Below, in pieces: positions 9,629-18,336 of a stretch of DNA of 64,000 nucleotides. The notes below the pieces were generated by a model. The model worked only from the letters and a program-made list of their open reading frames with translations. It did not search any database and had not been told where the DNA came from. This DNA comes from Bacillota bacterium (GTDB taxonomy: Bacteria > Bacillota > Desulfotomaculia > Desulfotomaculales > Desulfallaceae). A program made the position numbers and the translations under genes. Location: assembly GCA_023439185.1 (NCBI GenBank), contig JAEXOR010000004.1:1-64000 (forward strand). Reading direction: 5' to 3'. Position 1 is the first letter of the stretch. Each line of letters begins with the position of its first letter.

Positions 9629-10790
9629 GAGCGTCAAGGAAAGCCGCAAAAGGTGCATCCAGGCCCTGCTGAACCGCAACTGGATCACCAAACAGGACGA
9701 TCCCGAACTTTTCGGGTCAATCAGGGCCCAGTACCAGGAATTGCGGGACTGGTTCGGGGAATACTGCGGCTTCGCCCTGTTGCTCAACCGGCAATTCGCC
9801 AAACTGGAAAAATCGCCGGGGCGGGCCCAGACCTGGATGGGCTTTGAAAACTTCTCCGAACCGCGGGATTACGCCCTGTTTACCTATTGCCTGTGGTATT
9901 TGGAAGGTAAAAACGAAATGGATCAGTTCCTGCTTACCGATATGGTGGAAGAAATCCGGGAATACCTGGCCGGCCAGGATGTTTTTCTGGACTGGACCCT
10001 GTATGCGCACCGGCTGTCCATGGCCCGGGCGCTGAAACAGCTTAAGGCGCTGGGCGCGCTGACGGCGGTGGACGGCGACGAATCCGACTGGGCCAGGACA
10101 GGACACGAACATAACGTGCTTTACGAGTCTTCCCACCTAACCCGTTATGTACTGCGCCGTTTCCCCCGGGATCTGACCACCTACGGCTCCCTGGCCGCCT
10201 TTGAGGACGGCGCTTATCCCGATACCCCCGAGGGCCAGCTGAAGAAGCGCCGTCACCACGTGTACCGGCGTTTGCTGCAGGAACCGGTGGTGTATGACCG
10301 GCAATGGAGCGAAGAGGAACGTTATTACGTGCGCACCCAGCGGCATACCATCCTGGAAAACCTGGCGAATTTTGCCGGCCTGGAAGGGCAGCGTTACCGG
10401 GAGGGCCTTTTATTCTATTATCCCGAGGCTTCCGGTGAAATGTACCTTTTCCCCACCGGTCGCGGGGTTTCGGATATTGTCCTGCTGCTGGCCGGAGAAT
10501 TGCGGCGCATGCACGCCCGCGGCGAAGGCGGCATCCATATTGAGGAGGACGGGCGCGTCGGACTGACCACGGCGGAATTGGAAGGACTGTTGCTGAGATT
10601 GAAGGAAAAACATAAACTGTTGTGGAGCCTGCAGCACCGGCAGGCGAGGAGCAGCGAGCTGGCGGCGGAAGTGCTGGCCCACTTGGAAGAATGGGGACTG
10701 GCCGGCCGGGAAGACGACGGGCAGGTATGGATTTACGCCGCCCTGGGGCGCTGGAACGGAGACTACGATGTTTATGGCGGGGATGAATGA
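9612..10790 (+). CDS. jetB: Wadjet type II protein JetB (TIGR02678/DUF2398)
   Basis: The KITE-like accessory subunit of the Wadjet complex, which binds the JetA kleisin. The protein has 392 residues, is soluble, and matches the TIGR02678/DUF2398 family in size and in features such as LTRYVLRRFPRDL and the tryptophan-rich N-terminal third. Its start lies inside the end of jetA and its stop overlaps the start of jetC by four bases, so the three genes are translated as a unit. No enzymatic motif is expected or seen. Confidence 0.9.
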   Translation: MSKATESVKESRKRCIQALLNRNWITKQDDPELFGSIRAQYQELRDWFGEYCGFALLLNRQFAKLEKSPGRAQTWMGFENFSEPRDYALFTYCLWYLEGKNEMDQFLLTDMVEEIREYLAGQDVFLDWTLYAHRLSMARALKQLKALGALTAVDGDESDWARTGHEHNVLYESSHLTRYVLRRFPRDLTTYGSLAAFEDGAYPDTPEGQLKKRRHHVYRRLLQEPVVYDRQWSEEERYYVRTQRHTILENLANFAGLEGQRYREGLLFYYPEASGEMYLFPTGRGVSDIVLLLAGELRRMHARGEGGIHIEEDGRVGLTTAELEGLLLRLKEKHKLLWSLQHRQARSSELAAEVLAHLEEWGLAGREDDGQVWIYAALGRWNGDYDVYGGDE

Positions 10791-13700
10791 TGAGCGAACG
10801 CTGGCGGATGAACCGGGCGGGGATTATTAACTTCTGGTATTATGACGAGGCCGAGTTTCACCTGGCCGGGGGCCGGTTGATTTTGCGCGGGGCCAACGGT
10901 TCGGGCAAATCGGTAACCATGCAGAGTTTTCTGCCCCTGGTGCTGGACGGGGACAAGCGGCCCTGGCGGCTGGATCCCTTCGGCTCCAAGGACCGGCGGG
11001 TCGATTATTACCTGCTGCTGGAGTCCGACAGCGGTCATACCGACCGCACCGGTTACCTGTACCTGGAATTTTACCACCCGGAGCAGAACCGTTACCTGAC
11101 GGTGGGCATCGGCCTGCGGGCCCGGAGAAACAGCCCCAACCTGGGCTTCTGGGGTTTTGTCATTACCGACAACCGCCGGGTGGGCCGGGACATTTGGCTG
11201 TACGAGAAGGACTACAGCTCCGGCCGGGAGGCGAAGATTCCCCTCAGCCGCGCCCAGTTGGAGGAAGCTGTCGGCAGCGGGGGGCAGGTGGTCGCCGAAC
11301 AGGGTGAATACAAGCGGCTGGTCAATAAATTACTGTTCGGCTACGAAAAGATTACCTCCTACCAGGAACTACTGGACCTGTTAATCCAGCTGCGCAGCCC
11401 CAAGCTGTCCAAGGATTTCAAGCCTTCCACCATCTATGAGATCCTCACCGGGGCGCTGCCCGCGCTGCAGGAAGAAGAACTGCGCCCGCTGTCCGAAGTG
11501 CTGGAGGACATGGATCAAATCAATGACCGGCTCAACGAGCTGGCGGTGCACCTGCTGGAGGCGCAAAGGCTGCACCGGGCCTACAATAAATATAACGAGT
11601 ACCTGCTTTACAATGAGTCCCGGTCCCTGCTGCAGCAAAAAAAACAGCGGGACGACCGGCAGCGCGAAGCCGGCGAGCGCCGGGACAAAACCGGCGCACT
11701 GGCCGGGGCGCTGACGGCCGAAACCGGCGCCCGGGAAGAATCCGGCGCCGAGCTGGAGCGGGTCCGAACCGAATATCAAACCTTGATTACCAGCGAAGCG
11801 GTGGAAAAAAGGACCGAACTCAACCGCCTGCGGGCGGAACAGGAAGAGCTAAACCGGAACCGGGACAACTGCGCCAGCCGCCTGCAAATGTGGCGGGGCA
11901 AGCAAGACCGGGCCCGCCGGGAGCAGGAAGATTTGACCGGACAGAGGGAAGCCCTGGCCGCCCGGCAAAACGATGTGTTGCGCAGCCTGGAAGGGCTGGC
12001 CCGGGACGTCGACTTTGGCTACCACGACGCCTACCACCGGCGCTGGGAGGAGGACGTTCCCGGGGACGGTTCCCTGTGGCCGGCCTGGGAGCGGGACGTG
12101 CGGGAGCACCAGGGAAAAATCGGCCGGGCCGTCAAGCTGGCCCGGGAAGAAAGCAACTTGAAAGCCCGCCGGACACAGGCTGAAAAAGAGGCCAGCCAGG
12201 CCAGGGAAAAAAGAACGGCGGCTGAAGACCGGACGCGCCTGGAAGAAGAGCAATTTGAACAGGCCCGCCGGGAGCAGGAAGACAAAATCTTTCACTGGCG
12301 CCGACAGCTATCCCGCCTGGCCCTGGCGGACGGGGACCTGCACCGGGTAATGCAGGCCCTGGCGGTATTCCCCGACCAGCCTTATGAAAATGTCCGCCGG
12401 CCCGTTGTCCGGGCCTGCGACGCCGCCAGGGAAGCAATAACCGAGGAGCGGCTGGCGTGGCAGAATAAATGGCAGCGGCACGGGGAGGAAAAGAAGCGGC
12501 TGGCCGGAGAGTGGCAACAGTGGAAAGAACTCCGGGAACCGGAGCCGCCCCGCAGCGCCGCCCGGGAGCAGGCCAGGGGCAAACGCCCCGGAACCGGCGC
12601 TCCCCTGTACGCCCTGTGCGAATTTAAACCGGAATTGACCGAGGAAAAAAAGGCCGCCCTGGAATCCACCCTGCAGCAAGCGGGGCTGCTGGACGCCTGG
12701 GTGGCGCCGGAAGGGATCGGGATGCTGGGGCCCGGCGAGGAGGAAATCTGGCTCAAACCCGCTCCCCAGTTTTTGCGGGCCACCCTGGCGGATTACCTGG
12801 CGCCCACCCCGCCGGAAAACAGCGGGCTGACGGTGGAAATAATCGACGACATCCTGCGCACCGTCTGCCTGGCCGGGGACGCCGACCTGCCGGATGCGGA
12901 CGACCAAACCGACGAAGCCATGATCACCGGACAGGGCTATTTCCGCCTGGGTCCCCTGTGCGGCAAAGCCGCCATTAAAGAGCGGGCCGAGTTTATCGGC
13001 AAGGAGACCAGGCAGCGCACCAGGCTGGCGGAAATGGCCAGGCTGGAAGGGCTGATTGCGGAAGAGGAACAGGCCATGGCCGCCTGCCGCGAGCAAATGG
13101 ACAGGCTGAAAACAATCGCCGGACAACTGGAGGAAGATCTTAAAGCCTTTCCCGACGGCGAACCGCTGCAGAAGGCCCTGCACGGCCTGGAAATGGCCCG
13201 GCTGCGCCTGGAAGCCGCCCTGGAGGAAGAACAGAATAAAAACAACCTGCTGCGGGAGGTCGTCAAACAGCTGCAAGAGGCCGCCGCCCGATTGCATGAA
13301 CATATGGCGGGCTGGAACATCCCCCGCACCGAAAGCGCCCTGGAACAAGCCGGGGAGCAAATGAACGTTTACCGGGACCGCCTGGGGGAGTTGAAATCAT
13401 CCTGGACGGAATACAGAAGCGCCCTGGCCGCCCTGGGCAGGGCGGAAAAAGACTTGGCGGAGGCCGGGGAAAACGCGGCGCAGGAAGAAACGGAACTGGC
13501 CGGACTCCACGAGCGCCTGCGGTCCGTGCAGTATAAGATAGAAGTTTTCCAGCAGCTGCTGGATGAATTGGGCATCACGGATATTGACCGGCGGCTGCAC
13601 GAACTGGAGCAGCGGCAAAAAGAGCTGGACAAGCTGATTCAAGAGCTTGACCGGCAAATCACCCAAATTAAAATCGACCTGGCCGTGGCGCAAAAGGATG

Positions 13701-14893
13701 CCGACGGGGCTGAACGGCAGCTGGAGCAGGCCCAATCCGACCTGGCGCAGCAAACCGTCCGCTGGCTGACGGAATGGAACCGGCGCCTGGTGGCGGAATG
13801 GGACGAAACCGTCTTCGACCCGGCGGACAGCGCGGCTGTTTTCCGCGCCGGCGCCCGGGCGGACCAGCGCTACCGGGAGCGCTACGCCGGCAAAACCTAT
13901 GCCGAGTTGTCCGACCAATTGCACGACGTATTTCACAACACCCGCCAGGCGCTGCACGATTACGCCCCGGAAACGGTCACGGAGGAAGAAACGCGCCGCC
14001 TGCTGGTGCTGTTCACCCGGGACAGGCAAAACCCGGTGCCGCCGCACCTGCTGGTGCAGGAATTAACCGAGCTGGAAGAGGAGCAAAAACACCTGTTAAG
14101 CCAAAAGGACCGGGAACTGTACGAACAGATCATCCTGCACAGCGTGGGCAAGGCCATCCGGGACAGAATCTACCGGGCCGAAAAGTGGGTGCAGCAGATG
14201 AACGGCCTGATGCAGCAGCGGGAAACTTCCAGCGGCCTGCGCCTGCATTTGAAGTGGGAACCCCGGGCGGCGGCCAACGAAAGGGAGCTGGATACCGCGC
14301 AGCTGGTGCGGCTGCTGAAAACCGACCCCCGGCAGCTGCGGGACGAACATATCGAGCAGATGATCGGACATTTCCGCTCCCGCATCTCCCGGGCCAAGCT
14401 GGAGGCCGACCAGCAGGACACCCTGCGCCAGTGGATTTTCCGCCTGCTGGATTACCGCCAGTGGTTCCGGTTCACCCTGTATTACGAAAAGGGCGGGCAG
14501 CCCCGCCGGGAAATGACCGACGCCCGGTTTAACGTGCTCAGCGGCGGCGAAAAGGCGCTGTCCATGTATATTCCGCTTTTCGCGGCGGCCAACTCCCGGT
14601 ACAACGACTCCCGGCCCGAAGCCCCCCGGATTATCTGCCTGGACGAAGCCTTTGCCGGGGTGGACGAAGAAAACATGCGGGACATGTTTGAACTATTGAC
14701 CCACCTGGGCTTTGATTACATGATGACCAGCCAGCTGCTGTGGGGCTGTTACGACACCGTGCCCGAACTTTCCATTTATGAGGTCTACCGGCCCCTGGAC
14801 GTCGACTACGTTACCTTAATCCGTTACCACTGGAACGGCGCCCGGCGGATGCTGGTAGACGAAGAAGGGGTCAGGCCTCAACTAATTTCCTAA
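10787..14893 (+). CDS. jetC: Wadjet type II SMC-like ATPase JetC (TIGR02680)
   Basis: The SMC/MukB-like motor of Wadjet, which extrudes plasmid DNA loops with ATP. The 1368-residue chain has Walker A GANGSGKS (residues 35-42), two long charged coiled-coil stretches around a central globular part, the ABC signature LSGGEKA near 1252, and Walker B CLDEAFAGVDEE near 1285. All ATPase motifs look intact. The last eight residues (GVRPQLIS) and the stop codon are encoded by a palindromic repeat that begins at 14867, so the native C-terminus may have been replaced; the catalytic head is complete before that point. It is the largest gene of the window. Confidence 0.93.
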   Translation: MMSERWRMNRAGIINFWYYDEAEFHLAGGRLILRGANGSGKSVTMQSFLPLVLDGDKRPWRLDPFGSKDRRVDYYLLLESDSGHTDRTGYLYLEFYHPEQNRYLTVGIGLRARRNSPNLGFWGFVITDNRRVGRDIWLYEKDYSSGREAKIPLSRAQLEEAVGSGGQVVAEQGEYKRLVNKLLFGYEKITSYQELLDLLIQLRSPKLSKDFKPSTIYEILTGALPALQEEELRPLSEVLEDMDQINDRLNELAVHLLEAQRLHRAYNKYNEYLLYNESRSLLQQKKQRDDRQREAGERRDKTGALAGALTAETGAREESGAELERVRTEYQTLITSEAVEKRTELNRLRAEQEELNRNRDNCASRLQMWRGKQDRARREQEDLTGQREALAARQNDVLRSLEGLARDVDFGYHDAYHRRWEEDVPGDGSLWPAWERDVREHQGKIGRAVKLAREESNLKARRTQAEKEASQAREKRTAAEDRTRLEEEQFEQARREQEDKIFHWRRQLSRLALADGDLHRVMQALAVFPDQPYENVRRPVVRACDAAREAITEERLAWQNKWQRHGEEKKRLAGEWQQWKELREPEPPRSAAREQARGKRPGTGAPLYALCEFKPELTEEKKAALESTLQQAGLLDAWVAPEGIGMLGPGEEEIWLKPAPQFLRATLADYLAPTPPENSGLTVEIIDDILRTVCLAGDADLPDADDQTDEAMITGQGYFRLGPLCGKAAIKERAEFIGKETRQRTRLAEMARLEGLIAEEEQAMAACREQMDRLKTIAGQLEEDLKAFPDGEPLQKALHGLEMARLRLEAALEEEQNKNNLLREVVKQLQEAAARLHEHMAGWNIPRTESALEQAGEQMNVYRDRLGELKSSWTEYRSALAALGRAEKDLAEAGENAAQEETELAGLHERLRSVQYKIEVFQQLLDELGITDIDRRLHELEQRQKELDKLIQELDRQITQIKIDLAVAQKDADGAERQLEQAQSDLAQQTVRWLTEWNRRLVAEWDETVFDPADSAAVFRAGARADQRYRERYAGKTYAELSDQLHDVFHNTRQALHDYAPETVTEEETRRLLVLFTRDRQNPVPPHLLVQELTELEEEQKHLLSQKDRELYEQIILHSVGKAIRDRIYRAEKWVQQMNGLMQQRETSSGLRLHLKWEPRAAANERELDTAQLVRLLKTDPRQLRDEHIEQMIGHFRSRISRAKLEADQQDTLRQWIFRLLDYRQWFRFTLYYEKGGQPRREMTDARFNVLSGGEKALSMYIPLFAAANSRYNDSRPEAPRIICLDEAFAGVDEENMRDMFELLTHLGFDYMMTSQLLWGCYDTVPELSIYEVYRPLDVDYVTLIRYHWNGARRMLVDEEGVRPQLIS

Positions 14894-14953
14894 CTCCTTT
14901 ATTTGTATATGCTAATTCTACAGTTAGTATCAACTTGTTTAAGTCTGACCCCC
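14867..14953. repeat. GGGGTCAG palindromic repeat (REP/MITE-like) inside the Wadjet operon
   Basis: An 87-bp element with inverted ends, GGGGTCAGGCCT on the left and AAGTCTGACCCC on the right, and inner CTAACT and AGTTAGTAT. Related copies lie at 29665-29733 and 29822-29908, and a single end at 28374-28388. Ends of this kind are found on non-autonomous elements moved by IS200-like (RAYT) transposases; no such transposase is in the window. Confidence 0.7.
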
Positions 14954-14969
14954 TTTGCGGGAGGGAGAA

Positions 14970-16229
14970 ATGCGGGACTATTTCAGCCACGCCGTTTTTA
15001 AAAAATTGTTTGAGGCCGTCGGCAAAAAGTACCGGTCGCTGGGCCGGGTGGGGGGCGCGGTAAAGCTTAACGATCTTTCTCCGGAAGAGCGCGACGTGCT
15101 GACCGGCTTTCTGGGCCGGGACTGCCGGGACCGGGCCGAAGTCACCGTTGCGCTGCGGGAAGTGGACGAAATATTGCGGCAAAGCCGCTTTGAGCTCACC
15201 CTGCCGGAATTCCTGCCCTTGTATTTCGGAACCGGAATTGTGCTTAATAAAGAAGCGGCTCTCCGGGAAAGCCGGAAATGGTCCGCTTTTTTTGCCGCGC
15301 TGCGGGAACAGGCCCGCACCCCGGTGACCCGCGCCTGGCTGGATGAACTGGCCGCCGGCGGAGGCGCGGGCTACCGGACGGTTTTGGCCCTCTACCGGCA
15401 AAATGAGCGCGGTGCCGCGGAGCTGCTGCCGGCCTGTGTCGAGGCCATGGACCGGCTGGTGCAGCATCCAGGCCGGCGGCAGCGGCTGCCCGTATTTGCC
15501 GCCGGCCTGACCGGCGACCCCCACGCCCTGGACGGTGATAAAACACTGGGCCGCCTTTTATTCTTCGGCCTGCACCACATGTACGGACTTACCGAAACCG
15601 AATACGGGGCGGAGAGAAGAAAGGAACTTTTCAGCCGGACCGGCCTGGAAGAGGATGACCTGTCCTCCAACGTGATCGTGGCCGGGCTGCGGGTGCGGCC
15701 GGGGGACCCTCGGGAGCCCGTGTTCACCGTCTCCGCCGCCAGCCCGTTACTGCTGCCGCTGCGTTTTTTGGAACAGCCCACCGGATGGCTGCCGACTGCG
15801 GTTTACACGCTGGAAAACCCCGCTGTTTTCAGTGCCATCCTGGATTTTGCCGGGGACTGCGCCGGCATTCCGACCCTGGTCTGCACCAGCGGCCAGCCCA
15901 GTGTGGCAGCCCTGAAACTCCTGGATCAACTTGCGGAGGTCGGGTGTACCATATGCTACGGGGGCGATTTTGATCTCCGGGGCTTGGAAATCGGCCGGCG
16001 GCTGGCTGAAAGGTACGGCGCATCCTTCAAGCCCTGGTTTTTTGACACCGCCGCTTACCTGCAGGCGCCCAAAGGCGTCAAACTGGCCCCGGAGCAGTTG
16101 AAAAGACTGGCCGGCCAGCACGTGCCTTGGGACGGCATACTGATTGAAGCCATGCTGCAGACGGGCCGGGCGGTATACCAGGAGGTTCTGGTGGAGCCAA
16201 TGATTAAAGACTTGTTTCCGAATCAATGA
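14970..16229 (+). CDS. jetD: Wadjet type II nuclease JetD (TIGR02679, DUF3323 and DUF2399)
   Basis: The Toprim-type nuclease that cuts circular plasmid DNA trapped by JetABC. The 419-residue protein has the DUF3323 N-terminal part and a C-terminal DUF2399 domain. A Toprim-like GGDFDLRG near residue 332 supplies the two metal-binding aspartates and looks intact. An in-frame TTG at 14955 exists, but ATG 14970 has GGGAGG four to nine bases upstream and is the better start. A 76-base gap filled by a palindromic repeat separates it from jetC, whereas the other junctions overlap, so jetD may be less tightly coupled. Confidence 0.9.
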   Translation: MRDYFSHAVFKKLFEAVGKKYRSLGRVGGAVKLNDLSPEERDVLTGFLGRDCRDRAEVTVALREVDEILRQSRFELTLPEFLPLYFGTGIVLNKEAALRESRKWSAFFAALREQARTPVTRAWLDELAAGGGAGYRTVLALYRQNERGAAELLPACVEAMDRLVQHPGRRQRLPVFAAGLTGDPHALDGDKTLGRLLFFGLHHMYGLTETEYGAERRKELFSRTGLEEDDLSSNVIVAGLRVRPGDPREPVFTVSAASPLLLPLRFLEQPTGWLPTAVYTLENPAVFSAILDFAGDCAGIPTLVCTSGQPSVAALKLLDQLAEVGCTICYGGDFDLRGLEIGRRLAERYGASFKPWFFDTAAYLQAPKGVKLAPEQLKRLAGQHVPWDGILIEAMLQTGRAVYQEVLVEPMIKDLFPNQ

Positions 16230-16372
16230 TTCCGGTTTGTTGTTTACATATGTGCCGGACACGAATAAGGGCAGTTCTCCTCAAAAGTGGTTCCGGTTCA
16301 TGACAACTTAAGTATTGATTTATTTAGAAGATTAATATATACTTTACAAAAAGAAAAATCTAAACTTTTAAA

Positions 16373-16390
16373 TGTCTATACATATTTTTA
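16373..16390. promoter_or_regulatory. possible GntR operator upstream of the regulator gene
   Basis: The sequence TGTCTATACATATTTTTA shares a TATACAT core with the three sites found upstream of 17669 and lies 45 bases before the regulator start. It suggests autoregulation. The match is weaker than among the other three sites. Confidence 0.3.
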
Positions 16391-16434
16391 ATATAGCTGG
16401 CTCCAAATAACATGCTTTACAGGATGTGGCGCTT

Positions 16435-17175
16435 ATGAATTTAAACATTAAATTGGATGAAAGCAGCAAATTGCCCCTATATTATCAACTGACTGAGCAG
16501 TTTTACGAGTTGATTAAACAAGGGGCTCTCAAACCCGGAGATACTTTACCGTCGGAGCGGGAGATTTGCGAAGAATTCAATGTCAGCAGGGGCACCGTCA
16601 GGCAGGCCATCAATATTTTGGTCAGCAAAGGTTATGTAACCCGAAAACAGGGTAAGGGAACGGTAATTAAGCACCCGGCCCTGGACCACGACCTCATAGG
16701 CGATTACAGTTTTGGCAAGGGTATGCTGCGCCAGGGCTTGAAAGTCACATCCATGGTCTTGTTTTCGGATGTCATCATTGGTAAAAAAAGGGTGACCAAC
16801 CGACTGGGCCTGCCGGCCAAAGCCAGGTTGATTAAAATATCCAGAATTCGTTTTGCCAACGACGAGCCATGGATCATTGAAGAGTCATATTTACCGGATG
16901 AAAAATTTTCAGGTCTTGAGGCATATGACTACACTTCATGCCTTCTGGTCGAAGTCCTGGCCGAGTCTTATCGCACCCATCTGGCCAGAATAGAAGCTTA
17001 TATTGAACCGACCCTGGCCGAGGAAAACCACTCCAAGCTGCTGGGCATTGAAATAGGATCACCGGCCTTGGTTCTGGACAGAATTTTATATGATGACAAA
17101 AACCACCCTGTTGTTTACAGCCAAGCTTTTGTAAGAGGAGATAGATGCAGGTACTATTTTAAGGTTAACCGGTAA
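16435..17175 (+). CDS. GntR/HutC-family transcriptional regulator with UTRA domain
   Basis: A DNA-binding regulator of 246 residues. The N-terminal winged helix-turn-helix (residues 10-75) contains LPSEREICEEFNVSRGTVRQ, the hallmark of GntR proteins. The C-terminal two-thirds is a UTRA ligand-binding domain of the HutC subfamily. GTG 16426 is also in frame, but AGGA ten bases before ATG 16435 favours the later start. It precedes the corrinoid methyltransferase operon on the same strand, separated by about 490 bases that hold three copies of TGGTATAnAYATT; HutC-type regulators bind GT-TATAC-like sites, so it probably controls that operon in response to its substrate. Confidence 0.88.
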   Translation: MNLNIKLDESSKLPLYYQLTEQFYELIKQGALKPGDTLPSEREICEEFNVSRGTVRQAINILVSKGYVTRKQGKGTVIKHPALDHDLIGDYSFGKGMLRQGLKVTSMVLFSDVIIGKKRVTNRLGLPAKARLIKISRIRFANDEPWIIEESYLPDEKFSGLEAYDYTSCLLVEVLAESYRTHLARIEAYIEPTLAEENHSKLLGIEIGSPALVLDRILYDDKNHPVVYSQAFVRGDRCRYYFKVNR

Positions 17176-17213
17176 ATCAAGAACTATTATACGGTTAATT
17201 TTTTTTACACAAC

Positions 17214-17227
17214 TGGTATATACATTT
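17214..17227. promoter_or_regulatory. candidate regulator-binding site 1
   Basis: TGGTATATACATTT, the first of three near-identical sites in the gap before the methyltransferase operon. Confidence 0.45.
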
Positions 17228-17398
17228 AAACAATTACTTATACTTATTCTCGCGCACGCACCTTTACTATGCATGTATTAGTGAAAGAATACACTAACTT
17301 GCTAATTATGCCAGCCCATTTTATTGCCCGGCAATACTTTGCAACACCAGCAATGCTTTATCTTACTAACGGAGGTAAGTTAAATACCCTCAACCGAA

Positions 17399-17412
17399 TG
17401 GTATAAACATTA
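17399..17412. promoter_or_regulatory. candidate regulator-binding site 2
   Basis: TGGTATAAACATTA, the second site of the TGGTATAnAYATT family. Confidence 0.45.
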
Positions 17413-17494
17413 AGATAATATTGCAACAAAAAACTCCAAAACATGAGGCTTTACTTAAAATACCATGTGTTATCCCATGATATTCCGACCCATG

Positions 17495-17508
17495 TGGTAT
17501 AGATATTT
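17495..17508. promoter_or_regulatory. candidate regulator-binding site 3
   Basis: TGGTATAGATATTT, the third site; a strong inverted repeat begins ten bases downstream of it. The rest of the 17176-17668 gap shows no clear ORF. Confidence 0.45.
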
Positions 17509-17517
17509 AATCTTTAA

Positions 17518-17558
17518 AACAATTATTTATAAAGCCGCAGCGTTTATAAATAATTGTT
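17518..17558. promoter_or_regulatory. 16-bp perfect inverted repeat before the methyltransferase operon
   Basis: Arms AACAATTATTTATAAA and TTTATAAATAATTGTT flank a nine-base spacer. The stem is A/T-rich and has no T-run after it, so it is unlikely to be a terminator. It could be a second operator or a 5' leader hairpin. Confidence 0.55.
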
Positions 17559-17668
17559 AATAATCACCTAAAAACAAGGAGGGATGCTTTTACAAAATGC
17601 GCTGGCAGGTGCACGAAGGTCCGGAGCAAGACATTTGAAATCAAATCATAAGGGAGGAAATAATACTC

Positions 17669-18304
17669 ATGAGCAACTACGATTTTAAAAACATTATCCA
17701 ATCCGTTGTGGACGGCGAAAGCGAAGATGCCGTTGAGTTGGTTGAGGAAGCCCTGAAACAGGGAGTCTCTCCTTACCAAATCATTGATCTGGGCTTGGTG
17801 GAAGGCATGAAAATCGTATCCGACAAATACGATCGCAAACAATACTTTGTCCCCGACCTGGCCGCTTCAGCCGAGGCAATGTCAGAGGCGCTGGAACTAA
17901 TCAAGCCGCTTATGGAGGTGGAGAAAGAAAAATCCAAAGGCACCATAGTAATCGGAGTTGTCCAGGAATGCAGCCAGGAAATAGGTAAAAATATAGTGGC
18001 AGCCATGCTGAGCGGCGCCGGTTTTAAAGTATACGATCTGGGTATCAATGTCAGCCCCCGGCAGTTTGTTGACAAAGCAAAAGAAGTCGACGCCGATATC
18101 ATTGGCATGGGCTCTCCCATGCTGCAAACGGTCAAATATTTCACCCAAACCGAACAGCTGTTAAGGCAGGAAGGTCTAAGGGACAGAATCAAGCTATTGG
18201 TTGGCGGTGCTGCAACCAACGAGTCCACGCCTAAAGCAACCGGCACTGACGCCTGGGCTGCAGACGGCAATGAAGCGGTCAAAGTAAGCCAAGAATTACT
18301 CTAA
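17669..18304 (+). CDS. corrinoid-protein homologue lacking the cobalt-ligating histidine
   Basis: A methyl-carrier protein of the MtmC/MtbC/MttC/MtgC type, 211 residues, with a four-helix cap domain (about 5-85) and a B12-binding Rossmann domain (90-211). The usual DxHxxG motif, whose histidine binds cobalt from below, reads CSQEIG here: Gln103 replaces His and Cys101 replaces Asp (codons checked at 17969-17977). The rest of the site is kept: GKNIV after it, GSPML for the SxL loop, and VGGAATNE for the GG loop. So it may bind a corrinoid without a protein lower ligand. I recall a similar His-to-Gln change in chloromethane methyltransferase CmuA. The ribosome site GGGAGG is good. First gene of its operon. 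Confidence 0.85.
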   Translation: MSNYDFKNIIQSVVDGESEDAVELVEEALKQGVSPYQIIDLGLVEGMKIVSDKYDRKQYFVPDLAASAEAMSEALELIKPLMEVEKEKSKGTIVIGVVQECSQEIGKNIVAAMLSGAGFKVYDLGINVSPRQFVDKAKEVDADIIGMGSPMLQTVKYFTQTEQLLRQEGLRDRIKLLVGGAATNESTPKATGTDAWAADGNEAVKVSQELL

Positions 18305-18336
18305 AACCAATAAAAATATCCGAGGAGGGAAAATAA

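Noticed and set aside
11849..14047. Several long minus-strand frames, up to 350 codons, within jetC
   Set aside because: Antisense shadows of the JetC coiled-coil coding sequence; no ribosome site or known motif.
17584..17730. Short frame starting in AAGGAGGGATG upstream of the corrinoid gene
   Set aside because: Ribosome site overlaps the start codon and the frame runs into the corrinoid gene; no support beyond chance.
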